A DNA stretch of 44,329 nt. Origin: an uncultured Verrucomicrobiae bacterium (GTDB taxonomy: Bacteria > Verrucomicrobiota > Verrucomicrobiia > Limisphaerales > AAA164-E04). The stretch spans positions 1 to 44,329 of the forward strand of contig CALSPN010000044.1 in NCBI GenBank assembly GCA_943788245.1, written 5' to 3'. This document shows, piece by piece, positions 1-8,613 of this stretch. The position numbers were made by a program, and so were the translations under genes. The notes beneath the pieces were generated by a model that saw nothing but the letters and a program-made list of their open reading frames with translations, was not told the DNA's origin and made no database searches. Position 1 is the first letter of the stretch. The number at the start of each line of letters is the position of its first letter.

Positions 1-1203
1 CCTGCATGGCGTCGTGTGGTAAATGCTAATTTCCGACTTGGTCGAGAGGAATACGCACAGCAGTTGGGAGCCATTGCAGTGAACGAATCCATTGAGGCGA
101 ATATCCGAGTCGAAGCGTTGCAGGCCCTGGCTGATTGGGGGAGCCCCTCAGGACGGGATCGAGTGACCGGCATCTGGAGCCCGCTTGCGGGTTATCGCTC
201 GATCGAAGATGCTCGCCGAGCCGTTCAATCGGCGATGCCTCAACTGGCCGGTCACCGTTCTCAGGACTTGACCAGTGCCCTCATCGAAGCCGTGCAGGCC
301 GTCAAGCTTGAAACAGCATCTGCCTGGTTGTTGGGCACCTTGCGCAATGACGAATTGAGTGATTCGACGCGATCGGATGCATTGGAAGCACTGGCTCAAC
401 TGGCAGAATCGGCACTGGTGAATGAAGCGGTTCAGTTCGCGCTGGAAAAAGGCTCCAAAAAACTGCAGCGGGAAGCGCTTCGCTGGCAGGCTCAGTCGGC
501 TGACAGCCTTCAGGCCATCAAATTCGCCCTGGAAGGTGAAGATATTCAAGGACAGCAAGCGGCCATTGCTTCCCTGGCTCGTGACACGACACAGCAAGCC
601 ATGGATTTGACGGGCGAACTCATGACTCAACTTGTATCAGGAGAGTTGAGTGACGCGTTGAGTCTGGACGTGATTGAACTAGTAGAAGAAAGAGGAACCC
701 CGGCCATTCAGAAAATGGCATCGGATTACAAGGCGAATCTTGCCGTGAAATCGCCTTTCAAGGAGTTCGCTTTGACGCTCAAGGGAGGCGATGTCGAAGC
801 AGGTAAACGGATCTTCTTTGAGCGAGAGGAAGTAGCCTGTTTGAGATGCCACAAAATTGAAGGCAACGGTGGCGAAGTCGGCCCCGTTCTGGACGGTTTG
901 GCTTCCCGCCAAAACATGGACTACATTTTGGAATCCATCATCTATCCCAACAATTCCATTGCTGAGGGGTATGAAAGTGTCCTGATTGAAACCAAGGATG
1001 ACAACTATTTCGCGGGTCTGATCAAAGAGGAAAACGAAGAAAAAATTGTGTTGAACTCGCCTGAAGACGGGGTCATCACAATCGATGCGGACAACATCAA
1101 TTCGCGTGAAAAAGGCTTGTCGGGTATGCCTGAAGGTCTCTATCTGATGCTTTCAAAACGTGAGATCAGAGATTTGATAGCCTATCTCGGCAGCCTCAAG
1201 TGA
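1..1203 (+). CDS. PVC-type heme-binding HEAT-repeat protein, C-terminal part
   Basis: The reading frame is already open at base 1, so this is the 3' part of a larger gene. A GTG at 16 is only an internal codon. The first ~250 residues are helical, alanine- and leucine-rich and HEAT-like. They are followed by a cytochrome c segment with a CLRCH heme-attachment motif (CxxCH, near base 838-852) and a downstream GPVLDGL stretch. The C-terminal ~100 residues resemble the putative heme-binding C-terminus common in Planctomycetes and Verrucomicrobia, where such domains end very large periplasmic dehydrogenase-like proteins. The likely role is periplasmic electron transfer from a sugar or alcohol oxidation; the substrate cannot be told because the catalytic part lies outside the window. 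The stop is 48 bases before the next start. Confidence 0.85.
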   Translation, partial: PAWRRVVNANFRLGREEYAQQLGAIAVNESIEANIRVEALQALADWGSPSGRDRVTGIWSPLAGYRSIEDARRAVQSAMPQLAGHRSQDLTSALIEAVQAVKLETASAWLLGTLRNDELSDSTRSDALEALAQLAESALVNEAVQFALEKGSKKLQREALRWQAQSADSLQAIKFALEGEDIQGQQAAIASLARDTTQQAMDLTGELMTQLVSGELSDALSLDVIELVEERGTPAIQKMASDYKANLAVKSPFKEFALTLKGGDVEAGKRIFFEREEVACLRCHKIEGNGGEVGPVLDGLASRQNMDYILESIIYPNNSIAEGYESVLIETKDDNYFAGLIKEENEEKIVLNSPEDGVITIDADNINSREKGLSGMPEGLYLMLSKREIRDLIAYLGSLK

Positions 1204-1251
1204 GGCAGAATTGCATTGCCTATCGCCTACATATCTGGCACTGGTCTCACT

Positions 1252-2912
1252 ATGAAGCTTCAACCTCTGTCCTTCATAAAAATATCGCTGGTATTTTCAA
1301 TGCTCTATCGCTTTGTCGGCTGCGCGTGCCAATGACGCAGCGTCGCCCACATTGCTGGGCTCCTGGCATTTCCAAGGTGCTGCCATCATTCGGTCAGAAG
1401 AAGGCGGGGGACGCATTGAAAAGAATCCTTTCAGCAGAAGAAACAGCCCCTGTTCGGGAGCTGGTCATCGCCAAGTTGGCCGGTGCGCCAGATCAACTGT
1501 TTTACGGCTTGGGTGCTCAGGCGCTTGACACGCGCGTGAAGCTACTTTCGCCGATCATTTCCGATATGATCGAGCATGTTTCCTACGGGGAGATTCATGC
1601 AACAGCTGCCAGTTCGATCAATTTATCATTGGCTATAAAACTGCCTGCAGATCGCCAATCCAGTTGGAATATTAATCTTCGGCGATATGTTGCCAGTCTT
1701 GGATGGGAATTAAGCCCTCCCTTGAGTCAGGGATTGACTTCGGAATGGGATGCAACCTCACAGAATTCAGGCTTCTTGATGCGTTATATCAAGAAAGACG
1801 ACTGGCTCTTGATCAGTGTGGGATCTGATGCACTTACTCAGATTCTTGAGTGGAGCCGGGATTTCAATAATGGAGCCGTATTTCACTCGCTCCAAACCAC
1901 AGACAGTTGGTGGTCGCTTGATGCCAAGTTAGACACTCTATCCCAATTATTCGGAGGAAATACTCAAAAAAGCCTCAAATCGATTACTTTGAAGTCTATT
2001 GGTGATGGTGAATATCTGAGGTCTGGGGGGCATATTCAGTTTTCTCAAGCCATGGATGATTCTATTTCCGACTGGATGGTCCCAACAAATCGCATTCAGG
2101 AGCCGGTCGTGAGCTTTTCGGCGCAGCGCAATTTACAGCCACTGCTAACGCAAATACCAGGTATGAGGAAACTGTTCCCTCAAGGAGTTCCAAAACAATC
2201 AGTCGCCTGGTCTCGTCCCTCCAGAGTTCAAAATACGCGTGCTGCGCAAGACTCCGCACCCATGTATCTCACGTATGCTACCTGGCCCGTAGGTGGTAGC
2301 GATAACGCAAAATCCGTTCAGTCGATTCAAGGCGGATTAGCTGATGTTTTGGGGGCAAATCTCCTCAATAGCGGGCGCATGTTGCTCTCCAGTAATCAAT
2401 TGTTAAATGCCTTAAGCCTCAAGATAAGGCCTGCTTTCATCCAGCCATTTGTGCAAGGAATCGAGTATGCCGGCGAAAATTACCATATGGCCGGCCTAAC
2501 TTACATGATCTTGAATCGAACGAATCCTCCTCCGCCTTCGTTATTCGGTCAGATTACCAAACATCCTAGGCTGCGCTACTATCATTGGGAGAGGTCAGAT
2601 GAAAAACTGTTTCAGTATCGGAATTTAATTAACCTGGTTGGATTCCTGTTCGGAAAAGGTCAACTCCTGCAGGATTCCCCATTATTTGCATGGACTCAAT
2701 TTTTAGAGGAACAACTGGGAAACACAGTCACTCAGCTCCTTAGAAAAGAGGATGATATTCTGGAAATTCAGCGTAAATCTCAGCTTGGCCTGAATGCCCT
2801 TGAAATTGCTCTATTGGCTCGTTGGATCCATTCCGAATCGTTCCCTTGGGTTGATTTGGAAGAAATAACTCACTGGGAGTTCCCCGCCACCCCAAAACCC
2901 GCTCTGAAATAG
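1252..2912 (+). CDS. Secreted protein of unknown function, two frameshifts near the 5' end
   Basis: The best start is ATG 1252, which gives a basic N-terminus and a hydrophobic stretch (FIKISLVFSM). The frame must shift by +1 around 1303 to continue into SIALSAARAND, completing a signal peptide with an ARA-type cleavage site. A second +1 shift at the G5 run 1406-1410 joins GAAIIRSEEGG to DALKRILSAEE, after which the frame is open to 2912. The corrected protein is about 550 residues. I recognise no enzyme motif; the overall look (paired modules describing residues across a long exported protein) resembles DUF3352-like exported proteins, but this is weak. Without the corrections, the longest open frame would start with an implausible His/Trp/Arg-rich N-terminus from GTG 1200. 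It ends 10 bases before pdxJ, so the two may be cotranscribed. Confidence 0.6.
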
Positions 2913-2922
2913 CCATAAAAAA

Positions 2923-3660
2923 ATGCTTAAGTTAGGTGTCAATATTGATCACACAGCTACCCTGCGCGAAGCTCGCTATCGTGGGCAGCCAGAAGGAGAG
3001 CCAGACCCAATTGAAGCTGCCTTAGCATGTATAGATGCAGGTTGTCACGGAATTACGGCTCATCTAAGAGAGGATCGGCGGCACATTCAGGACAACGATA
3101 TTGATCGTTTGGTAAGTGTGCTGACTGTTCCTTTGAATTTTGAAATTGCTAATACCCCTGAAATGATTGCAAAAGCGCTTGAAATCAGGCCTGCTGCGGT
3201 CTGCATGGTGCCTGAAAAGCGTGAAGAAGTCACAACTGAAGGAGGTCTTGATGTGGCATCGCAATTGGAACCTATTTCGAAATCGGTGACTGAGCTGCAA
3301 GGCAAAGGGACCGAAGTCAGTTTGTTTATTGATCCGGATGAAGAGGCCATTCGGGCGTCTCATTCGACAGGAGCCAAGGCCATCGAGCTGCACACAGGAG
3401 CTTATGCTGAGTCCTTTTCTCAGACTTCCGAGAGAAAGAAAGAGTTGGAACGTCTATCGATCGCATCCAACCTGGCTCACAGTCTGGGAATGAAAGTAAA
3501 TGCAGGGCATGGTTTGAATTATACCAATCTTACCGGTTTGCTTGAAGTTCCCTGGCTGGAAGAATTGAACATAGGGCACAGTATTGTTGCACGTGCATTG
3601 ACTGTTGGATTTGAAAGAGCCGTGCGGGAGATGCTGGAACTGATGGCTAACCCTGATTGA
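2923..3660 (+). CDS. pdxJ: Pyridoxine 5'-phosphate synthase PdxJ
   Basis: PdxJ condenses 1-deoxy-D-xylulose 5-phosphate with 3-amino-2-oxopropyl phosphate to form pyridoxine 5'-phosphate, the last ring-forming step of DXP-dependent vitamin B6 synthesis in the cytosol. The 245-residue product has the family hallmarks: LGVNIDHTATLREAR at the N-terminus, GITAHLREDRRHI around residue 44, a NFEIANT segment, and the C-terminal NAGHGLNYTN and ELNIGHSIVARA phosphate-binding motifs. Length is normal (about 240 in the family) and the frame is intact. The ATG lies 10 bases after the preceding stop with no strong Shine-Dalgarno sequence. A strong hairpin follows the stop. The neighbour often seen elsewhere, acpS, is not here. 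Confidence 0.97.
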   Translation: MLKLGVNIDHTATLREARYRGQPEGEPDPIEAALACIDAGCHGITAHLREDRRHIQDNDIDRLVSVLTVPLNFEIANTPEMIAKALEIRPAAVCMVPEKREEVTTEGGLDVASQLEPISKSVTELQGKGTEVSLFIDPDEEAIRASHSTGAKAIELHTGAYAESFSQTSERKKELERLSIASNLAHSLGMKVNAGHGLNYTNLTGLLEVPWLEELNIGHSIVARALTVGFERAVREMLELMANPD

Positions 3661-3680
3661 GATTTGTTCAGCAGATTTTT

Positions 3681-3722
3681 CAACAAAAAAGCCATGCTCG
3701 TTGGAGCATGGCTTTTTTGTTG
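3681..3722. terminator. Bidirectional intrinsic terminator between pdxJ and the pseudopilin gene
   Basis: A perfect 19-bp inverted repeat (caacaaaaaagccatgctc at 3681-3699 and its complement at 3704-3722) encloses a GTTG loop. The stem core is GC-rich (gccatgctc) and is flanked by an A6 run on the left and a T6 run on the right, so it can terminate transcription in both directions. It sits between the convergent stops of pdxJ (3660) and the minus-strand pseudopilin gene (3742). Confidence 0.92.
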
Positions 3723-3741
3723 TTGCAGATTTATGAACCAA

Positions 3742-4626
3742 CTACTGGTTTCCGTATGGTAATGGTTGTCCGTCGCATCGAGCTGAAGTTCTTTGCTGCA
3801 CCCAGATGGCGTCTCGGCTTCCAGCCACAGCAAGTCTAGAAACTGAGCCATTACGGGCTGGCAGATCAGTATTGGGATCAGTCCATTTCTTAATTTCACT
3901 GTGCCCGTCCAGGAATGCAAAATTAGCGGCTCTGTTATGGTAGGTAGCCGGCCAATCGATCCATTCCTGCCGGTTCATTCCCACCGCAAAACCGGCGTCA
4001 TTGATACTGCGTTCGTCTTCGTCCAAAAACACCCACAGATTGGATGGACCAGGGCTTGTGGCATCGGATTCCTTGCCGTATGTTTTATATGGTCTGCATG
4101 CACTATGTCCGTGAGCGTTGTCCAACCAAGGTCCATTCACTGCCTGTTTCTTCGAGTTTGATATTGTTCCAACCGCTTGGCTCATCGCCCACGAGCGCAC
4201 CCTCGGAACAACTTTACCACCCACCTTTACTGTGCTTCTGTCTGCGGGACACCTGAAGATCTGGTGTGATCCCACATAAGGCCCCAATTTGGATGTTCTT
4301 GGGTCCAGTAACATCTGAAAATTCGTGGCGTGTTGTTGATTATTCATGCTACCAGCGCACCAATTGTTCCCACTGGTATTGCCGTCGTCTGGATTTGGTG
4401 GCAGCCAATCTTCGTTGTCCGTAGCATAGATCTTGAACGCGAGCATCATTTGGCGTCCATTGTTCATGCATTTGATGCCTTGGGCCTTGGTCTTGGCCTT
4501 ACTCAAAGCGGGCAGTAGCATGCCTGCGAGTATGGCAATAATCGCAATCACCACCAAAAGCTCGATCAAAGTGAATCCTTTCTTCAGGCGACCTTGATGC
4601 TGCTGATTTTTTGTTTTGATATTCAT
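3742..4626 (-). CDS. Prepilin-like secreted protein with H-X9-DG motif
   Basis: The 294-residue product begins with a basic leader followed by the class III signal [19 protein letters not shown] (residues ~15-33), cleaved and methylated after the glycine by prepilin peptidase. This is followed by [17 protein letters not shown], the typical helix of PVC-type pseudopilins. Near residue 240 it has [16 protein letters not shown], which matches the H-X9-DG processing-associated motif. Such proteins occur as large solitary families in Verrucomicrobia, Planctomycetes and Lentisphaerae; they probably use type II secretion-like machinery, and their function is unknown. The gene stands alone, with a terminator downstream and a ~700-base non-coding stretch upstream. 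The ATG at 4626 is the natural start. Confidence 0.93.
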   Translation of the reverse strand: MNIKTKNQQHQGRLKKGFTLIELLVVIAIIAILAGMLLPALSKAKTKAQGIKCMNNGRQMMLAFKIYATDNEDWLPPNPDDGNTSGNNWCAGSMNNQQHATNFQMLLDPRTSKLGPYVGSHQIFRCPADRSTVKVGGKVVPRVRSWAMSQAVGTISNSKKQAVNGPWLDNAHGHSACRPYKTYGKESDATSPGPSNLWVFLDEDERSINDAGFAVGMNRQEWIDWPATYHNRAANFAFLDGHSEIKKWTDPNTDLPARNGSVSRLAVAGSRDAIWVQQRTSARCDGQPLPYGNQ

Positions 4627-5332
4627 ACGTGTTGATCTTGTCTCTATTAAGTAAAAAGCTAACCAATTTTCTAACTTTTAAGTTTAACTTTTGTCAACTT
4701 CTAGATGAGTCGTAAAGGAACGACAACTGTGCGTTTGTAGGCACAAACAGCCTGTAACTGAATACGCGCGTTATCTGCGGCATCCAGCTTATGAGTAACG
4801 ACCTTTTTTGGTCATATGAGATCTCTTGTGTTACCAAAAAAGTGTTTTGGCGTATCTCCTTTTGTTGACCCTTGTCAAGGTTGCCTGAGATTGGTCGGGC
4901 CTTCTCATCGAATAACAAAGTCGGCACTTTCATTTGCACATGTATGGAGAGAATCGTTCTTTATTGCCGAATAAGTAGACACTGCTTCATCCGAACGTTA
5001 CACTTTAAGTCTCCACAAGAGGAATTCAAATTGTTCCATTCGTGAAACATGAGGCATCGACTCATTCATGGCCTGATGGTATCAAAATACACATACCTCG
5101 TAATTCTGGCTTTCCAGTGATCGGAATCTCATGGGTGGATTGAGACTTTCGGAGGATTTTCCTAGAATGCCTATGGCTTCAAAATTCTAAAATTGCTGAC
5201 ACAAATATTCTGTTTAGAAGATCTTGTGAGCAGTGCGCTGCAGGAGGTATAAGGAACAAATAGTCGTTTTCGGTTTACTGCAAACCAAACATTTTCAGGG
5301 CGAAACCACAAGCTCATCTGTGCACCATTCCA
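4627..5332. other. Intergenic region between divergent genes
   Basis: About 700 bases separate the divergent pseudopilin and acyl carrier protein genes. No open frame here shows recognisable protein features. The region must hold both promoters, but I cannot place convincing -35/-10 boxes. The only clear structure is the inverted repeat at 4803-4842. Confidence 0.5.
4803..4842. repeat. Inverted repeat with reversed terminator polarity
   Basis: The arms CTTTTTTGGT (4803-4812) and ACCAAAAAAG (4833-4842) are perfectly complementary over 10 bp with a 20-base spacer. The T run lies in the left arm and the A run in the right arm, opposite to an intrinsic terminator on either strand. The function is unknown; a protein-binding site or an mRNA leader structure is possible. 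Confidence 0.5.
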
Positions 5333-5620
5333 ATGAACATGGAAGCAAAACAAGAAAAAGCTATCAGTCAATTATTCGAAGCCAAATTGCTTCAAATAGT
5401 GCGTCGTTATAATGAGGATGCGCACGCCTTCGATATGTCGGCCTCGGTTTTCGATCACGCCCTTGGAATGGATTCCTTGGATCTGGCAGAAGTATTTTCG
5501 TGGATCGAACATCAATTTGGTGATTCACCTTTAGACGATCAGGGCCCGCAATTTGAGACCTGGAATGATTTAGTTCAATGGGTCGTTAGCTGCCAGAAAG
5601 ATCGTTCTGCTGTTTATTAA
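5333..5620 (+). CDS. Acyl carrier protein-like protein
   Basis: This is a 95-residue acidic protein with the helix-loop-helix layout of acyl/peptidyl carrier proteins. The segment ALGMDSLDLAEVFSWIEHQFG around residues 44-64 holds the DSL motif whose serine is normally the 4'-phosphopantetheine site. Start choice is between ATG 5333 and ATG 5339. It is not the housekeeping fatty-acid ACP, since that usually sits in a fab cluster and has a stronger LGADSLD motif. It lies 40 bases upstream of the TPR membrane protein, so the pair may act together, perhaps delivering an acyl group to an envelope process. No ligase or acyltransferase is visible nearby, so the substrate is unknown. Confidence 0.8.
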   Translation: MNMEAKQEKAISQLFEAKLLQIVRRYNEDAHAFDMSASVFDHALGMDSLDLAEVFSWIEHQFGDSPLDDQGPQFETWNDLVQWVVSCQKDRSAVY

Positions 5621-5660
5621 GGCTTAACAAGTAGAGAATTTTAATTAGCATTTGCAACAG

Positions 5661-7562
5661 ATGCCAAAAAACCGGAAAAGAAGAGGGAAGTCCAGTGGTT
5701 GGAGACGCAAACTGGAGCAAAAAGCGGGACAATCAGCTTTGTTGTCCATCATGATCAACAAGCCAGGATTCCGTTACACTGTATTAAGCCTTATTTTTGC
5801 GTTTCTTTGTGCAGGGTTTTACATGGCCCCTCTTTGGAACATTGCCCCTGATGGCAGCGAGCTAAAGGTCAAGTCGAGTCTCTACAAAATCCGGCAAGTA
5901 AAGCAACTCAAGGCCAGAGCTGTCGCCGCAATGGATCAACAAAATTGGAGTGAAGCAGCCTACCAGTTGCGTGTGGCATTGTTGAAAAATAGTATCGATC
6001 CGACCCTTTATCGTATGATGCTTACCAATAGTATGAGCATGGAATCGTTGGATCCCTCGGATATCGGAGATCTGACCAAGCGCAGCGAAAAGCTTTTAAC
6101 CATTACCAGCAACAATCTTTCCGATCTTGACCTTGTCATTTCCTTCATGAATCGGCAAGGGCTGCATGAGCAGTTGACCGATACTTTACTTGCTTGTGAA
6201 AAACTTGCTCCCAATCAAGCTAAGAGGTTGCTGGAACTGCTTTTCGAATCTGGTAGGTATGGTAGTTTCAATCAAGTCAAAGAGCAATATGCTGCACAAT
6301 TACAGGAGGCATTTCCGGAGTTGAAGGCTTACGAATCCGCTTTGATCGTGTTGAATCAGGCCACATTTGATACTTCTCTGGAGGGTGTGCGATCCCTCAA
6401 TTCAATGGCAGATGGAAGCGATGAACTCAGTGCTATCTCACGCAAACTGCTTTTGCAGATTTACAGTCATTTTGAATTATTGGATGGATATGATGCAGTA
6501 TTCAGGGAGGTAAAGAAAAATCAAGAAGATCAACCCGTCCAGCATGCTGCATACTGGGAACTACTCATTGCAGCAAAGCAGCCCAAAAAGGCTATTTTCG
6601 AAGCCGCTCAATATTGGCCGCTTCTGGTAAATCGTCCAATCAACAGACTGAATGAAGTGCTCCAAATAGCTCATGCTTACCAACAGGTTGGAATACCAAA
6701 GAAATCATTTGAATTGTTAGATCAAACACAGCCACGATTTGAGGATGAAGCTGCTTATTGGGTAGGCTATGGAGACTTGTTGCTTGGGACCGAAAACTGG
6801 CTTGAAGCAACGGCGCTGGCCGTAAAGCTTCGCAGTCAAAAGGCAGGTGTTAAATTATTGAAACCTTATGCCTATTATCTGGAGGGTATCTCACAGGGGG
6901 AATTAAATCGACGACCCTCAGCTTCAAACGCATTCTCGGAACTCATCAAACTAAGCCCGCTCAAGGATAAAACAAATGTCTTAAAAATGGTAAACGGAAT
7001 GTTAAGCGTAGGGTTGGCAGCTGAAGCGCTGGAATTTCTTCAGCTGCATGATGCGTCATTGCAAGATCGTGTGTCCTACTCGCTTCTGCTCTATCGTTCA
7101 GCTAAAGCGGCTGGTAACTCCACCATACTGTCGGAAGCTGATCAGGCTTTGTTTGAGTTGCGTTCCGACATGCCTGATACAGATGTTCGCCGTCTTGAGA
7201 CAGCCATTCTCGTGCTTGATGATACCGTAAAGGCTCTGGAATCCTTCTTGGCGTCTCGATCCGAAGCTGCAATGGACGACACGCATCGTCTGTTGGTAGC
7301 TTGTGCGTACATGCTGCAAGAGAATGATCAAAAGGCAGCCCAATGGCTCAAGACCATTGATAAAAATAAATTGGGGGATCGTGAATCTGCGATCTATGCC
7401 TTTGTAAATGTTGAATGGCTTGTTCGGAATGGTCGTAGTGAGGAAGCCAGAAAGCAACTTGCGCTTCTCAATCGGCAGGATTTATTTCCGACTCAAGCCT
7501 TTCGGCTTGAAGCTCTGGAGTTGCAGGTCACAACGCCTGATCCTTTACTTTTTGATCAATGA
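5661..7562 (+). CDS. Membrane-anchored TPR-rich protein
   Basis: The product is about 633 residues from ATG 5661 (a TTG at 5652 is also in frame). A very basic N-terminus (PKNRKRRGKSSGWRRK) precedes one transmembrane segment at about residues 38-58 (TVLSLIFAFLCAGFYMAPLW). The rest is a long helical region with tetratricopeptide-like repeats, for example AAMDQQNWSEAAYQLRVALL and further pairs to the C-terminus. With the basic end in the cytosol, the helical part should face the periplasm. It has no catalytic motif and is probably a scaffold. The frame is intact. A decayed paralogue with the same TM-plus-TPR plan follows directly, suggesting a past tandem duplication or an eroding operon. Confidence 0.75.
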   Translation: MPKNRKRRGKSSGWRRKLEQKAGQSALLSIMINKPGFRYTVLSLIFAFLCAGFYMAPLWNIAPDGSELKVKSSLYKIRQVKQLKARAVAAMDQQNWSEAAYQLRVALLKNSIDPTLYRMMLTNSMSMESLDPSDIGDLTKRSEKLLTITSNNLSDLDLVISFMNRQGLHEQLTDTLLACEKLAPNQAKRLLELLFESGRYGSFNQVKEQYAAQLQEAFPELKAYESALIVLNQATFDTSLEGVRSLNSMADGSDELSAISRKLLLQIYSHFELLDGYDAVFREVKKNQEDQPVQHAAYWELLIAAKQPKKAIFEAAQYWPLLVNRPINRLNEVLQIAHAYQQVGIPKKSFELLDQTQPRFEDEAAYWVGYGDLLLGTENWLEATALAVKLRSQKAGVKLLKPYAYYLEGISQGELNRRPSASNAFSELIKLSPLKDKTNVLKMVNGMLSVGLAAEALEFLQLHDASLQDRVSYSLLLYRSAKAAGNSTILSEADQALFELRSDMPDTDVRRLETAILVLDDTVKALESFLASRSEAAMDDTHRLLVACAYMLQENDQKAAQWLKTIDKNKLGDRESAIYAFVNVEWLVRNGRSEEARKQLALLNRQDLFPTQAFRLEALELQVTTPDPLLFDQ

Positions 7563-7615
7563 TTTCCTGAAGTAAACCTTGAGCAGGCTACTCTGGGGGA
7601 TCGAAAAACCTGCAT

Positions 7616-8546
7616 ATGTTTTTCCGATTTCCAAGACAAAGAGGACACTCCCAGGGTTATTTGCTTCATCTTCTCATTCGGGATTGGAAATTCCGAATGG
7701 CGCTAGGCTTCTCAGCGATCATCGTTCTGAGCCTTTCAGTCCTGCTACCCGGGATGTAGAGAGTTTCCCCACCGGGTTATCTGCCTGTTTCCAGAGTCAG
7801 TGGGTTGGGTTTTTTCAAGCCTGGCCCCTCAAGCTACAGGCTCTGAAGTAGACATCTGAACAACGTTTTGACCTCGTGATTTCCTCTTGGAATGCGAGTA
7901 TAGCGAACAGGGCATTTGATGATTTGGCACTGCGTGATTGTTTGGCCACATTCCCTCTCTTGACTCACGAATGGCAAGGCATGCACGTGACGCAGGGATG
8001 CTTGAAAGAGCGCTGCGGAGATTTCGAATTCTGGAGCCTTACTTTAAGGGCCATCAGTTCTTCTGGCAGGAGTTGTTTAACTTTGCATACCAGGAAGGGC
8101 AGACAATACTGCTCCAGCAAGCGGCCCGCAGCTTGCAGGAACTCAGCCCCAGATCTCCAAAGCACGCCAACAATTACGCTGCAGTCATTCTCGCTTTGAG
8201 GCAGAATCCTTCAGAAGCCATTGGGTTTGCATTGAGTTAGATAAATGAGTTTCCCTCAGACATCATCAGTCGCATCAATCATTTTCATGCCCTGTTGCAA
8301 AACAAACGCCTTCAGGATGCACGAGGATTCCTGGCTGGCATAGATCCTCACTCCTTGTCTGAGGATTTTCGTCCTTCGTTCGATTTGGCAGTCTTTGAAC
8401 TTTATTGCCTTGAATCGAACTGAGATCAGGCTCGTGATGTTTTGCGAGCCATGAAAAGAGAAAAATTGCTTCCTCCTCAGCAAGTATGGCTTGCTGACAC
8501 TGTTAAGCATCATCAGCTATCCGTTATATCCGATCCCTCCGGTTGA
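7616..8546 (+). pseudogene. Decayed TM-TPR gene, paralogue of the upstream gene
   Basis: From ATG 7616 the frame gives a basic start and a transmembrane segment (FRMALGFSAIIVLSLSVLL), then TAG at 7757. Beyond it the reading continues as RVSPPGYLPVSRVSGLG, shifts frame at a T6 run near 7811, hits TAG at 7849, runs through SEQRFDLVISSWNASIANRA, and shifts again near 7975. It then gives TPR-like helices (ARDAGMLERALRRFRILEPY) up to TAG 8238. The same frame continues after that stop (INEFPSDIISRINHFHALLQ), with another in-frame TGA at 8421 and a final TGA at 8544-8546. Two -1-type shifts and at least four stops make a functional product unlikely. The plan of TM helix plus repeats matches the intact gene just upstream. 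Confidence 0.8.
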
Positions 8547-8613
8547 TAAACAGTGGCCATGAGTGAGTTTTTTTTGCAATGAATCCTAACTTCATCTAAC
8601 ATTTGAATTTCCA

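Noticed and set aside
1200..1430. Upstream extension of the secreted protein from GTG 1200
   Set aside because: The extension is a His/Trp/Arg-rich run typical of non-coding frames; the signal peptide from ATG 1252 plus two +1 corrections explains the region better.
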